The notes under the pieces are model-generated. The model saw nothing but the letters and a program-made list of their open reading frames with translations, was not told where the DNA came from and ran no database searches. A program made the translations under genes and the position numbers. A stretch of 64,000 bases of DNA from DATAFF01 sp963744915 (GTDB taxonomy: Bacteria > Pseudomonadota > Alphaproteobacteria > Rhizobiales > Aestuariivirgaceae): NCBI GenBank assembly GCA_963744915.1, contig CAVUUY010000007.1:186001-250000 (forward strand), read 5' to 3'. This document shows, one piece after another, positions 8,450 to 17,554 of this stretch; position 1 is the stretch's first letter, and every line of letters starts with the position of its first letter.

Positions 8450-11377
8450 CTATTCGGCGGCCTGCCGCTTCTGCCGGCCGCGCTTCAGCACGTCCTTGAG
8501 AAAGCTGCCCGTATAGCTCTGCTTCGCCCGTGCGATGTCCTCGGGCGTGCCCGTCGCCACGATCTCGCCGCCGGCATCGCCGCCCTCCGGCCCCAGGTCG
8601 ATCACCCAGTCGGCGGTCTTCACCACCTCGAGATTGTGCTCGATCACCACCACGCTGTTGCCCTGCTCGACGAGCTCATGCAGCACTTCGAGCAGCTTGG
8701 CGACGTCGTGGAAATGCAGCCCCGTCGTCGGCTCGTCGAGGAGATAGAGGGTGCGCCCGGTGGCGCGCCGCGACAGCTCCTTGGCGAGCTTGACCCGCTG
8801 CGCCTCGCCGCCCGACAGCGTGGTTGCCTGCTGCCCGACATGGATGTAGCCGAGCCCCACCCGCTCCAGCGTCACGAGCTTGTCGCGCACCGCCGGCACG
8901 GCCCGGAAGAACTCGGCCGCCTCGCTCACCGTCATGTCGAGGACATCGGCGATCGACTTTTCCTTGAAGGTGATCTCGAGCGTCTCGCGATTGTAGCGCT
9001 TGCCGTGGCAGGCATCGCAGGTGACATAAACATCCGGCAGGAAGTGCATCTCGATCTTGATGACGCCGTCGCCCTGGCAGGTTTCGCACCGCCCACCCTT
9101 GACGTTGAACGAGAAGCGGCCCGGACCATAGCCGCGCGCCTTGGCCTCGGGCAGCCCGGCGAACCAGTCGCGAATCGGCGTGAAGGCGCCCGTGTAGGTG
9201 GCTGGGTTGGACCGCGGCGTGCGCCCGATCGGCGACTGGTCGATGTCGATGATCTTGTCGAGCTTCTCGAGCCCCTCGATCCTGTCGTGCTCCGCCGGCA
9301 TTTCGCGCGCTCCCATGAGCTTTCGCGCCGCCGCCTTGTAGAGCGTGTCGACGAACAGGGTGGATTTGCCGCCGCCCGACACGCCGGTCACCGCCGTGAA
9401 CACCCCAAGCGGGATCTCCGCTGTGATGTTCTTGAGATTGTTGGCCCGCGCCCCGACCACCTTGAGCCATCGGCCCGTTTCGGGCTTGCGCCGGCGCTGC
9501 GGCAGGGCGATGCGCAGGCTGCCGGTCAGATAGCGGCCGGTCAGCGACTGCGGATTGGCCATCACCTCGGACGGCGTGCCCTGGGCCACCACATGGCCGC
9601 CATGCACCCCGGCGCCAGGCCCGATATCGACGACGTGGTCGGCCCGCCGGATCGCATCCTCGTCATGCTCGACCACCAGCACCGTGTTGCCGAGATCGCG
9701 CAGGCGGATCAGCGTCTCGAGCAGCCGCTCGTTGTCGCGCTGATGCAGGCCGATCGAGGGCTCGTCCAGCACATAGAGCACGCCGGTGAGCCCCGAGCCG
9801 ATCTGCGAGGCGAGCCGGATCCGCTGGCTCTCGCCCCCCGACAGGGTGCCGGAGGTGCGGGAGAGCGTCAGATATTCGAGGCCGACATCGTCGAGGAATT
9901 TGAGCCGGTCGCGGATCTCCTTGAGGATGCGCTGCGCGATCTCGCGGGCCTTCGGCTTGAGCTTGGCCGGCAGGGCGCCGAACCATTCCTTTGCCTGCCG
10001 GATCGCCATTTCCGAGACCTGGCCGATATGCAGTCCGGCGACCTTGACGGCCAGCGCCTGCGGCTTGAGGCGATAGCCCTTGCAGGCCTCGCAAGGGTGG
10101 TCGGACTGGAATTGCGACAGCTCCTCGCGAACCCAGGCGGAATCCGTTTCCCGCCAGCGCCGCTCGATGTTGCCGAGCACGCCCTCGAACGGCTTGGTGG
10201 TCTTGTACGAGCGGATTCCGTCGTCGAACACGAAGGTCACCGGCTCGCCGCCCGAACCATGGAGGATCACGTCCCGGAGCTTGGCCGGAAGCTTCTCCCA
10301 TGGGGTGGTCATCGCGCCGCCAAACTGCTTCACCAGCGATTCCAGCGACTGGAGGTAATAGGGCGACGAGCTGCCGGTCTTGGCCCACGGCACCACCGCA
10401 CCCTTCTTGAGGCTGAGCGACTTGTCGGGAACGACAAGGTCGGCCTCGAACCTGAGCTCGGTGCCGAGGCCGTCGCATTTCGGGCAGGCGCCGAAGGGAT
10501 TGTTGAACGAGAACAGCCGCGGCTCGATCTCGTCGATGGTGAAGCCCGACACCGGGCAGGCGAAGCGCTCCGAGAAGGTGAGCCGCTCATGCGTCTCGTT
10601 CTTCGACTTGTTGGCGCTCTCCGCCGAAGTGTCGGCGGCCGGCAGCGGCCGGTCGGCGAATTCGGCGATCGCCAGCCCGTCGGCCAGCCTCAGCGCCGTC
10701 TCCAGCGAATCGGCCAGCCGGTTGCCGAGGTCGCGCTTGACCACCAGGCGGTCGACCACCACGTCGATATCGTGCTTGAACTTCTTGCCGAGCGCCGGCA
10801 CCGCCTCGATCTCGTGGAACTTGCCGTCGACCTTGACCCGCTGGAAGCCTTTCTTCTGCAGATCGAGCAGCTCCTTGCGGTACTCGCCCTTGCGCCCGCG
10901 AACGATCGGCGCAAGCAGATAGAGCCGCGTTCCCTCCGGCAGCTCGATGATCCGGTCCACCATCTGCGTGACGGTCTGGCTCTCGATCGGCAGCCCCGTC
11001 GCCGGCGAATAGGGCACTCCGATCCGGGCAAACAGCAGGCGCATATAGTCGTAGATCTCGGTGACCGTGCCGACCGTCGAACGCGGATTGCGGCTCGTCG
11101 TCTTCTGCTCGATCGAGATCGCCGGCGACAGGCCGTCGATCTGGTCGACGTCGGGCTTCTGCATCATCTCGAGAAACTGCCGGGCATAGGCCGACAGGCT
11201 CTCGACATAGCGGCGCTGGCCCTCGGCATAGATCGTGTCGAATGCCAGCGACGATTTTCCCGAGCCCGAAAGACCAGTGAAGACGATGAGGCTGTCCCGC
11301 GGAATGTCGACAGAGACATTCTTAAGGTTGTGCTCACGCGCACCCTGGATACGAATGTATTTCTTGGTCTCTGGCAT
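8450..11377 (-). CDS. uvrA: Excinuclease ABC subunit A
   Basis: DNA damage sensor of nucleotide excision repair; the UvrA dimer loads UvrB at lesions. The 975 residues hold two ABC ATPase modules: Walker A GLSGSGKSS near the start and a second GVSGGGKST, ABC signatures LSGGESQRIRLA and LSGGEAQRVKLA, and zinc-finger Cys pairs (CPVSG, CPKCDG, CETCQG, CDACHG). Length is standard. The frame is open 15 codons further up, but MPETKKYIRIQGAREHN matches the family start, so I use the ATG at 11375-11377. It is divergent from the ABC-transporter ATPase over about 215 bp. I looked there for the alphaproteobacterial LexA box (GTTC-N7-GTTC) and did not find one. Confidence 0.97.
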   Translation of the reverse strand: MPETKKYIRIQGAREHNLKNVSVDIPRDSLIVFTGLSGSGKSSLAFDTIYAEGQRRYVESLSAYARQFLEMMQKPDVDQIDGLSPAISIEQKTTSRNPRSTVGTVTEIYDYMRLLFARIGVPYSPATGLPIESQTVTQMVDRIIELPEGTRLYLLAPIVRGRKGEYRKELLDLQKKGFQRVKVDGKFHEIEAVPALGKKFKHDIDVVVDRLVVKRDLGNRLADSLETALRLADGLAIAEFADRPLPAADTSAESANKSKNETHERLTFSERFACPVSGFTIDEIEPRLFSFNNPFGACPKCDGLGTELRFEADLVVPDKSLSLKKGAVVPWAKTGSSSPYYLQSLESLVKQFGGAMTTPWEKLPAKLRDVILHGSGGEPVTFVFDDGIRSYKTTKPFEGVLGNIERRWRETDSAWVREELSQFQSDHPCEACKGYRLKPQALAVKVAGLHIGQVSEMAIRQAKEWFGALPAKLKPKAREIAQRILKEIRDRLKFLDDVGLEYLTLSRTSGTLSGGESQRIRLASQIGSGLTGVLYVLDEPSIGLHQRDNERLLETLIRLRDLGNTVLVVEHDEDAIRRADHVVDIGPGAGVHGGHVVAQGTPSEVMANPQSLTGRYLTGSLRIALPQRRRKPETGRWLKVVGARANNLKNITAEIPLGVFTAVTGVSGGGKSTLFVDTLYKAAARKLMGAREMPAEHDRIEGLEKLDKIIDIDQSPIGRTPRSNPATYTGAFTPIRDWFAGLPEAKARGYGPGRFSFNVKGGRCETCQGDGVIKIEMHFLPDVYVTCDACHGKRYNRETLEITFKEKSIADVLDMTVSEAAEFFRAVPAVRDKLVTLERVGLGYIHVGQQATTLSGGEAQRVKLAKELSRRATGRTLYLLDEPTTGLHFHDVAKLLEVLHELVEQGNSVVVIEHNLEVVKTADWVIDLGPEGGDAGGEIVATGTPEDIARAKQSYTGSFLKDVLKRGRQKRQAAE

Positions 11378-11592
11378 GATCGCTTGAATTAGATCAAAAG
11401 GTGAACACCGACAAGCCCGCAATCAACGTGCTTGCACAACAAAATCATCTCGGGAGCGACGTTCGGCTGCGCAGAATAGCCAATATGGGGTTGAGATGTG
11501 GACCGAAAATAGCGCATTGCAACAACACTGCCGCCACTGCTTGCCATTGCGACTTTTTTCCGCACAGACTGGCGTCGGGGAGGAGCCCTTAC

Positions 11593-12423
11593 GTGACCAA
11601 AGCCACCGCCGAATCCCTGCCGAGCCGCCCCGAGGCCATCCGCATCGAGGACCTGCATAAGCGCTTCGGTCCGCTCGAGGTGCTGCGCGGCGTCTCGCTC
11701 GCGGCACGGGAAGGCGATGTCCTGTCCATCATCGGCGCCTCCGGTTCCGGCAAGAGCACGCTGCTGCGCTGCGTCAATCTGCTCGAGCTGCCCTCGCGTG
11801 GCCGCATCCTCATCTCCGGCGAGGAGGTACGGCTGAAACCTGGTCGGGAAGGCAATCTGGCGCCCGTCGACCATCGCCAGGTCGAGCGCGTCCGCAGTCG
11901 GCTCGGCATGGTGTTCCAGAGTTTCAACCTCTGGCAGCACATGACGGTCCTGCAGAACGTCATCGAGGCGCCGGTCCACGTCCTCAAGGTGCGCAAGGCC
12001 GACGCCGTCGAGAAGGCCGAGGCGCTGCTCAACCGGGTCGGCCTCTACGAGAAGAAGGACCAGTACCCGGCATTCCTGTCCGGCGGCCAGCAGCAGCGTG
12101 CCGCCATTGCCCGGGCGCTTGCCGTCGACCCCCAGGTGATGCTGTTCGACGAGCCCACCTCGGCGCTCGATCCCGAACTCGTCGGCGAGGTGCTGAAGGT
12201 CATCCGCTCGCTTGCCGAGGAAGGCCGGACCATGCTTCTGGTGACCCACGAAATGGCCTTTGCCCGCGAGGTTTCCGACCACGTCATGTTCCTCCATCGC
12301 GGTCTGGTCGAGGAGGAGGGGCCGCCATTGCGGGTGTTCGGCAGCCCGCGATCGGAGCGCTGCCGCCAGTTCGTCAATGCAATGAACAAGGAGGCGGCGA
12401 TCGAGCACCGCCCGGAGGTCTGA
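11593..12423 (+). CDS. ATP-binding subunit of a polar amino acid ABC importer (HisP/OccP type)
   Basis: Energises uptake of an amino acid or opine across the inner membrane. The 276-residue protein has Walker A IGASGSGKST, Q-loop FQSFNLWQHMTV, signature LSGGQQQRAAIARAL, Walker B VMLFDEPTSALDP and the switch His in VTHEMAFA. The FNLW and EEEGPP features place it with the HisP/GlnQ/OccP group. I choose the GTG at 11593 because GGGGAGGAG lies seven bases before it; the open frame to 11401 is not protein-like. The next gene, 4 bp on, is a LysE exporter. No permease or binding protein is in the window, so its partners lie elsewhere and the substrate is unknown. Confidence 0.88.
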   Translation: MTKATAESLPSRPEAIRIEDLHKRFGPLEVLRGVSLAAREGDVLSIIGASGSGKSTLLRCVNLLELPSRGRILISGEEVRLKPGREGNLAPVDHRQVERVRSRLGMVFQSFNLWQHMTVLQNVIEAPVHVLKVRKADAVEKAEALLNRVGLYEKKDQYPAFLSGGQQQRAAIARALAVDPQVMLFDEPTSALDPELVGEVLKVIRSLAEEGRTMLLVTHEMAFAREVSDHVMFLHRGLVEEEGPPLRVFGSPRSERCRQFVNAMNKEAAIEHRPEV

Positions 12424-12427
12424 CGTC

Positions 12428-13033
12428 ATGGATCCGAATGCCTTCCTGGCCTACTGCCTTGCCGCGGTCGCCATCATCATCGTGCCGGGTCCGACGGTGA
12501 CCATGATCGTCGCCAACAGCCTGCGCCATGGCTGGCGGGCCGGCATTCTGAACGTTGCCGGCACCCAGGCCGGCCTCCTGATCTGGCTCGCCATCGCCGT
12601 GCTCGGGCTCGCCGCGGCGATCAAGGGGATGGGGGTTTGGTTCGACGTGGTGCGGGTCGCCGGCGCGGCCTATCTGGTCTGGCTCGGCATCTCTCTCTGG
12701 CGCTCGGGCGGCGAATTGCGCACCGCCGAGCGGGCCCGCCCCAAAGGCAGTTTCTTCCTCCAGGGCCTCTGGGTGATCCTGTCGAATCCCAAGATGCTGC
12801 TGGTGTTCGGCGCCCTCATTCCACAGTTCATCGCGCCGGAGCGCGACTTCATGAGCCAGCTGATCTTCCTCGTCGTGGTGTTCATGGTGCTGGCCGCCAT
12901 CTTCGACGGCAGCTATGCGGTGCTTGCCGGCTCGGCCGGCGCCTGGCTGTCGCGCGCCCGCATCAGGCTGGTCGAGCGGCTGTCCGGCTCGTGCCTGATC
13001 GCCGGCGGCCTGTGGCTTGCCTTCCGCCGCTAG
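12428..13033 (+). CDS. LysE/RhtB-family amino acid exporter
   Basis: Integral membrane exporter of amino acids or similar compounds. The 201 residues show the family N-terminus (FLAYCLAAVAIIIVPGPTV followed by NSLRHGWRAG), six hydrophobic segments, and the central KGSFFLQGLWVILSNPKM loop typical of RhtB. It sits 4 bp after an amino-acid ABC ATPase, which suggests a role in amino acid homeostasis; the actual substrate cannot be read from the sequence. Length matches the family (about 205). The ATG follows the upstream stop closely, consistent with translational coupling. Confidence 0.88.
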   Translation: MDPNAFLAYCLAAVAIIIVPGPTVTMIVANSLRHGWRAGILNVAGTQAGLLIWLAIAVLGLAAAIKGMGVWFDVVRVAGAAYLVWLGISLWRSGGELRTAERARPKGSFFLQGLWVILSNPKMLLVFGALIPQFIAPERDFMSQLIFLVVVFMVLAAIFDGSYAVLAGSAGAWLSRARIRLVERLSGSCLIAGGLWLAFRR

Positions 13034-13077
13034 ATGGCCTTTAAGAGGTGACCTTTCCGCAAGCAGGGTTCGAGAAT

Positions 13078-13602
13078 GTGACTGCGCGCACCGCCTTTTA
13101 CCCGGGAAGTTTCGATCCCGTGACCTTCGGCCATCTCGACATCATCGCCCGGGTTGCGCGCCTTTGCGACCGCCTGGTGCTGGGCGTCGGGGCGCATCAC
13201 GGCAAGGAACCGCTGATCCCCACCCCGCAGCGCGTCAGCGTCCTCGGCGAGGTCGCGAGGCCCATTGCCGAACATGCCGGCGTCGCTCTCGACATCGTGG
13301 TGTTCGACGGGCTGGCCGTCGATGCCGCCCGCAAGGCCAAGGCCGGTCTCATCGTTCGCGGCCTGCGCGATGCTACCGATTTCGACTATGAGGTGCAGAT
13401 GGGCCAGATGAATGCCGCCCTCGCGCCCGACATCGAAACGGTGTTTCTCGCCGCCAGTCCCGCCACCCGGATGATCGCCTCCTCCCTCGTCAAGCAGATC
13501 CTGCGCATGGGCGGCGATGTCCGCCTGTTCGTGCCGGACGCCGCGGAAAGGGCCATCCGCCTGGCGCTCGAGTTCCTCCAATTGATCAGGTCGAGGGAGT
13601 AA
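13078..13602 (+). CDS. coaD: Phosphopantetheine adenylyltransferase
   Basis: Penultimate step of coenzyme A synthesis: 4'-phosphopantetheine plus ATP to dephospho-CoA. The 174-residue protein has the nucleotidyltransferase signature near its start (FYPGSFDPVTFGHLD; most homologues have TNGHLD), LIVRGLRDATDFDYE, and the C-terminal ISSS-type motif seen here as MIASSLVKQI. I choose GTG 13078, with AGGG nine bases upstream; an in-frame GTG at 13048 has no usable ribosome-binding site. It leads a coaD-cyclophilin-cyclophilin-queA-tgt run that is conserved in Hyphomicrobiales. Confidence 0.93.
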   Translation: MTARTAFYPGSFDPVTFGHLDIIARVARLCDRLVLGVGAHHGKEPLIPTPQRVSVLGEVARPIAEHAGVALDIVVFDGLAVDAARKAKAGLIVRGLRDATDFDYEVQMGQMNAALAPDIETVFLAASPATRMIASSLVKQILRMGGDVRLFVPDAAERAIRLALEFLQLIRSRE

Positions 13603-13605
13603 TCC

Positions 13606-14151
13606 ATGCCGTCGAATGCCCGCCTGCTGCGTGCTGCCGCTTTCATTGCGCTCAATATTCTCGTCGCCGGCCCGGCCAGCGCCGCCGGTGATCCCGACAA
13701 CACGCTGGTCATGAGCTTGAAATGCGGCGACGTGGTCATCGACCTGCGCCCGGATCTGGCGCCGAAGCATGTGGCGCAGATCAAGAAGCTCACCCGCCAG
13801 GGCTTCTATGACGGCATCGTCTTCCACCGCGTCATCGACGGCTTCATGGCCCAGACCGGCGACCCTACCGGCACCGGCACCGGCGGCTCGAAGGAGCCCG
13901 ACCTGCCGGCCGAGTTCTCCAAGGAACATTTCGCCCGCGGCACGCTTGGGATGGCGCGGACCAACGACCCCGACAGCGCCAACTCGCAATTCTTCATCAT
14001 GTTCGCCGATGGCGCTTTTCTCGATGGCAATTACACGGTCTTCGGCAAGGTGCGCAGCGGCATGGATTGCGTCGACCAGATCAACAAGGGCGAGCCTCCG
14101 GCCACTCCCGACAAGATCGTGCGGCTGAAGGTGCAGAAGGACATCAAATAG
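13606..14151 (+). CDS. Periplasmic cyclophilin-type peptidyl-prolyl isomerase
   Basis: Catalyses cis-trans isomerisation of prolyl bonds in exported proteins. The 181 residues start with a signal peptide (LRAAAFIALNILVAGPASAAG, cleavage expected after the ASA motif) followed by a cyclophilin domain. The active-site Arg and Phe lie in FHRVIDGFMAQTGDPTGTG, with the substrate-side residues in SANSQFFIMF. It begins 3 bp after coaD and is followed 9 bp later by a cytoplasmic paralogue, so the two arose by duplication and differ mainly in the signal peptide. Family and location are well supported. Confidence 0.92.
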   Translation: MPSNARLLRAAAFIALNILVAGPASAAGDPDNTLVMSLKCGDVVIDLRPDLAPKHVAQIKKLTRQGFYDGIVFHRVIDGFMAQTGDPTGTGTGGSKEPDLPAEFSKEHFARGTLGMARTNDPDSANSQFFIMFADGAFLDGNYTVFGKVRSGMDCVDQINKGEPPATPDKIVRLKVQKDIK

Positions 14152-14160
14152 GAGGGACCG

Positions 14161-14634
14161 ATGGCGGACCGCGACCCCGAGAACACCATCTACATGGATC
14201 TGCCGCTTGGCCGCGTGGTGATCGAGCTTCGGCCCGACATCGCGCCAGCGCATGTGAACCGCATCAAGGAGCTTGCCCGCGCGGGGTTCTACGACGGCGT
14301 GCCGTTCCATCGCGTCATCGACGGCTTCATGGCGCAGGGCGGCGATCCGACCGGCACCGGCACCGGCGGCTCCCCCAAGCCCAATCTCAAGGCCGAGTTC
14401 TCCGATGTGCCGCATCGGCGCGGCGCCTGCTCCATGGCGCGCAGCCAGAGCCCCAACTCGGCCAACAGCCAGTTCTTCATCTGCTTTGCGCCATGTGATT
14501 TCCTCGACGGCCAATACACCGTCTGGGGCCAGGTTGTGGAGGGCATGGAGCATGTCGACCGCCTGAAGCGCGGCGAGCCGGTGAGCAATCCGGACCGCAT
14601 CGTGAAGATGCAGGTGGCCGCCGACGCCGCCTGA
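14161..14634 (+). CDS. Cytoplasmic cyclophilin-type peptidyl-prolyl isomerase
   Basis: The cytoplasmic member of the tandem cyclophilin pair: 157 residues, no signal peptide. Active-site block FHRVIDGFMAQGGDPTGTG and SPNSANSQFFICF are intact. AGGAGGGACC precedes the ATG. Its stop overlaps the queA start by one base (TGATG), indicating translational coupling. Role is general protein folding; no specific client can be inferred. Confidence 0.93.
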   Translation: MADRDPENTIYMDLPLGRVVIELRPDIAPAHVNRIKELARAGFYDGVPFHRVIDGFMAQGGDPTGTGTGGSPKPNLKAEFSDVPHRRGACSMARSQSPNSANSQFFICFAPCDFLDGQYTVWGQVVEGMEHVDRLKRGEPVSNPDRIVKMQVAADAA

Positions 14635-15713
14635 TGCGGGTCGACGCCTTCGATTTCGACCTTCCCGAGGAACTGATCGCGTTGGAGCCGGCGCGTCCGC
14701 GCGATGCGGCGCGGCTGCTTGTCGTCCGGCCAGCCAGGCCCCGCGAGCTCGAGGACAGCCGCGTTGCCGCCCTGCCGAGCCTGCTCGAGCCCGGCGACAT
14801 GCTGGTGTTCAACGACACCAAGGTGATCCCGGCGCGGCTGACCGGCCGGCGCATCAACCGCGGCGAGCGGCCGCCGATCGAGGTGCTGCTCAATCGCCGG
14901 ATCGATCCGTCGCGCTGGCTCGCCTTCGCCCGTCCCGCCAAGCGGCTCGAGCCCGGCGACCTCATCCGCTTCGGCGAGGAGGGCCGCGTGTGCCTGCTCG
15001 GCGAGCTCGATGCGACGGTTGCCGGCAAGGGCGAGCGCGGCGCGGTCGAGCTCGCCTTCAACTTCACCGGGGCGGTGCTCGACGAGGCGGTCGAGCAGCT
15101 GGGCGAGGTGCCGCTGCCCCCCTATATCGTCAGCCGGCGCCGCGCCGCGGCGAGCGACCACGAGGACTATCAGACCGTCTATGCCGCCCGCGAGGGCGCC
15201 GTCGCGGCACCGACCGCCGGGCTCCATTTCACGCCGGCCATGCTGAATTCCCTGGCCCATGCCGGCATCGCCTCGGCCTTTGTCACGCTGCATGTCGGCG
15301 CCGGCACCTTCCTGCCCGTCACGGCCGGGGACACCACGGCGCACCGCATGCTGCCCGAATGGGGGGAGATCGATGCACCGACCGCCGAGCGGCTGAACCG
15401 GACGCGCGACGCGGGCGGGCGCATCGTTGCCATCGGCACCACGGCGCTGCGCCTGCTCGAGAGCGCCGTCGATGCGGGCGGCCGCATCGCGCCTTTCCGC
15501 GGCGACACCGCGTTGTTCATCACGCCCGGTTATCGTTTCCGGGCCGCCGATTTGCTGATGACCAATTTCCACCTGCCGCGTTCGACATTGTTCATGCTGG
15601 TCGCCGCCTTTTCCGGCCTCGACACCATGCAGCGCGCCTATCGCCACGCCATCGCCGCCGGCTATCGCTTCTATTCCTATGGCGATGCCAGCCTGTTATT
15701 CCGCTCGCCATGA
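14634..15713 (+). CDS. queA: S-adenosylmethionine:tRNA ribosyltransferase-isomerase
   Basis: Transfers and rearranges the ribosyl moiety of S-adenosylmethionine onto 7-aminomethyl-7-deazaguanine in tRNA to give epoxyqueuosine. The 359 residues show the family's start (VDAFDFDLPEELIALEP), VFNDTKVIPARL, the APTAGLHFT block, HVGAGTF and MTNFHLPRSTLFMLV near the end. Length is normal. It overlaps tgt by four bases (ATGA), so both queuosine genes are coupled. The next pathway step (queG/queH) is not in the window. Confidence 0.95.
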   Translation: MRVDAFDFDLPEELIALEPARPRDAARLLVVRPARPRELEDSRVAALPSLLEPGDMLVFNDTKVIPARLTGRRINRGERPPIEVLLNRRIDPSRWLAFARPAKRLEPGDLIRFGEEGRVCLLGELDATVAGKGERGAVELAFNFTGAVLDEAVEQLGEVPLPPYIVSRRRAAASDHEDYQTVYAAREGAVAAPTAGLHFTPAMLNSLAHAGIASAFVTLHVGAGTFLPVTAGDTTAHRMLPEWGEIDAPTAERLNRTRDAGGRIVAIGTTALRLLESAVDAGGRIAPFRGDTALFITPGYRFRAADLLMTNFHLPRSTLFMLVAAFSGLDTMQRAYRHAIAAGYRFYSYGDASLLFRSP

Positions 15714-16837
15714 CGGACACCCCCGACTTCGGCTTTCGGGTTGTCGGCCAGGACGGCAATGCCCGCCTCGGCATCATCGACACGCCGCGCGGCCGGATCC
15801 GCACCCCGGCCTTCATGCCGGTCGGCACCGCCGGAACGGTGAAGGCCGTCTATTTCGATCAGCTGCAGGAGCTCGGCACCGACGTCATCCTCGGCAACAC
15901 CTACCACCTGATGCTGCGTCCGGGTGCCGAACGCATCGCCAGGCTCGGCGGCCTCAACCGCTTCATCGGCTGGCCAGGTCCGATCCTGACCAACTCGGGC
16001 GGCTTCCAGGTGATGTCGCTCGCCAAGCTCAGGCACATCGACGAGCGCGGCGTCACCTTTGCTTCTCACATCGATGGCAGCCGTCATGAGCTGACGCCGG
16101 AGCGCGCCATGGAGATTCAGCATCTCCTCGGCTCGACCATCCAGATGCAGCTCGACGAGTGCCTGGCCTTTCCCCATTCCGAAACCGAATGCGCCCGCGC
16201 CATGCGCCTGTCGCTGCGCTGGGCCGAGCGCTCGCTCGCCGCCTTCCGGCGGGAGCCGGGCCATGCCTGTTTCGGCATCCTCCAAGGCGGCATCCATCCG
16301 GCACTGCGCGCCGAATCGGCGCAGCGCCTGGCGGCGATGGCGTTCGACGGCTATGCCATTGGCGGGCTCGCCGTCGGCGAAACCCAGGAGCAGATGCTGG
16401 CCACCATCGATGTCACCGCGCCGCGCCTGCCCGAGCGGCGTCCGCGCTACCTCATGGGCGTCGGCACGCCGCTCGACATCGTCGAGGCGGTGGCGCGCGG
16501 CATCGACATGTTCGACTGCGTGATGCCGACCCGCTCCGGCCGCCACGGCCAGGCCTTCACCCGCTTCGGCAAGCTCAATCTCAAGAACGCCAAGCACGCC
16601 GACGATCCCCGCCCGCTCGACGAGACGAGCGCTTGTCCAGCCGCGTCGCGCTATTCGCGGGCCTATCTGCATCATCTGGTCAAGTCGGGCGAGATCCTCG
16701 GCATGATGCTGCTGTCCGTGGCCAATCTCGCCTATTATCAGGAGCTGATGGCCGGCATGCGCCAGGCTATTGCCGAGCATCGTTTCCTCGACCATCGTCA
16801 GGGCCTGGTGGCGCAGTGGAACCGGGCTGAGGAATAG
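15710..16837 (+). CDS. tgt: tRNA-guanine transglycosylase
   Basis: Exchanges guanine 34 of GUN-anticodon tRNAs for preQ1. The 375-residue protein has the active-site blocks ILTNSGGFQVMSL, QLDECLAFP and YAIGGLAVGE with the nucleophile Asp later in FDCVMPTRSGRHGQAFT. In place of the usual zinc motif C-x-C-x2-C it reads SACPAASRYSRAYLHH, keeping only one Cys and the downstream His region. I recall similar reduced motifs in rhizobial relatives but cannot verify that here. The start overlaps the queA stop (ATGA at 15710-15713). Function is by strong family similarity; zinc binding is doubtful. Confidence 0.93.
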   Translation: MTDTPDFGFRVVGQDGNARLGIIDTPRGRIRTPAFMPVGTAGTVKAVYFDQLQELGTDVILGNTYHLMLRPGAERIARLGGLNRFIGWPGPILTNSGGFQVMSLAKLRHIDERGVTFASHIDGSRHELTPERAMEIQHLLGSTIQMQLDECLAFPHSETECARAMRLSLRWAERSLAAFRREPGHACFGILQGGIHPALRAESAQRLAAMAFDGYAIGGLAVGETQEQMLATIDVTAPRLPERRPRYLMGVGTPLDIVEAVARGIDMFDCVMPTRSGRHGQAFTRFGKLNLKNAKHADDPRPLDETSACPAASRYSRAYLHHLVKSGEILGMMLLSVANLAYYQELMAGMRQAIAEHRFLDHRQGLVAQWNRAEE

Positions 16838-16842
16838 CGGTC

Positions 16843-17478
16843 ATGAAGATGCAAGGCGAAAGACTGATCCGGGCAACCCGGCAGGATGTGTGGAACGCCC
16901 TCAACGATCCCGATGTCTTGAGGCAGTGCATCCCCGGTTGCGAGGAGATGCAGAAGGTCTCCGACACGGCCTTCGCCGCCAAGGTGAGGGCCAAGGTCGG
17001 GCCGGTCAGCCTCAGCATGACCGGCGATGTGCAGCTCTCCGATCTCAATCCGCCCGTCAGCTATCGCATTGCCGGCCAGGGCAAGGGCGGCGCTGCCGGT
17101 TTCGCCAGGGGCGGCGCCGATATCAGCCTCAAGGACCAGGCCGGCTCGACCGTGATCGTCTATGACGTCGATGCTCAGGTCGGCGGCAAGCTCGCCCAGA
17201 TCGGCAACCGGCTCATCGATTCCACCGCCCGCAAGATGGCCGACGACTTCTTCTCGCGCTTCGTCGCCATTGTCGAGAGCGGCGGCAAGGCCGCTGCTGA
17301 CGGCCATCCTGGCAGCTCGCCCGAGCCGCCGGGGCGCCCGGAACCGCTGCCCAGCGCCAGCGCCGACAGCGACGTCACGCACGAGCCGGCGAATCAGAGC
17401 GGTCACCTCGTGCTCTGGCTCATCCTCGCGGCGGTCGCCCTGGCCATTGTCTATTATCTGTTCTTCAGGGCCCGGTGA
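16843..17478 (+). CDS. CoxG-like SRPBCC protein with C-terminal membrane anchor
   Basis: A 211-residue protein of the CoxG (carbon monoxide dehydrogenase subunit G) group in the START/SRPBCC superfamily. The ligand-binding fold covers about residues 1-150 (RATRQDVWNALNDPDVLRQC, IPGCEEM, AGFARGGADISL). A Pro/Ser-rich linker follows and then a C-terminal hydrophobic helix (VLWLILAAVALAIVYYLFF), so it is tail-anchored. In CO dehydrogenase clusters CoxG recruits or matures the enzyme at the membrane, but no cox genes are present, so that role is not implied here. It follows tgt by 5 bp. Confidence 0.8.
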   Translation: MKMQGERLIRATRQDVWNALNDPDVLRQCIPGCEEMQKVSDTAFAAKVRAKVGPVSLSMTGDVQLSDLNPPVSYRIAGQGKGGAAGFARGGADISLKDQAGSTVIVYDVDAQVGGKLAQIGNRLIDSTARKMADDFFSRFVAIVESGGKAAADGHPGSSPEPPGRPEPLPSASADSDVTHEPANQSGHLVLWLILAAVALAIVYYLFFRAR

Positions 17479-17554
17479 TCGCAACGGAATATTGTCGACC
17501 GGCCGTCATATACCCTCGGTTGCCCGGCTGCGGAGCCGGTGACATAAAGGCCCG

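Noticed and set aside
8408..11392. A nearly 1000-codon open frame on the plus strand opposite uvrA
   Set aside because: It mirrors the third-position GC bias of uvrA, is rich in Arg/His/Leu/Gln and has no recognisable motif; uvrA has every family motif.
11378..11592. Search for a LexA box (GTTC-N7-GTTC) upstream of uvrA
   Set aside because: Single GTTC and GAAC tetramers occur but none has the required spacing.
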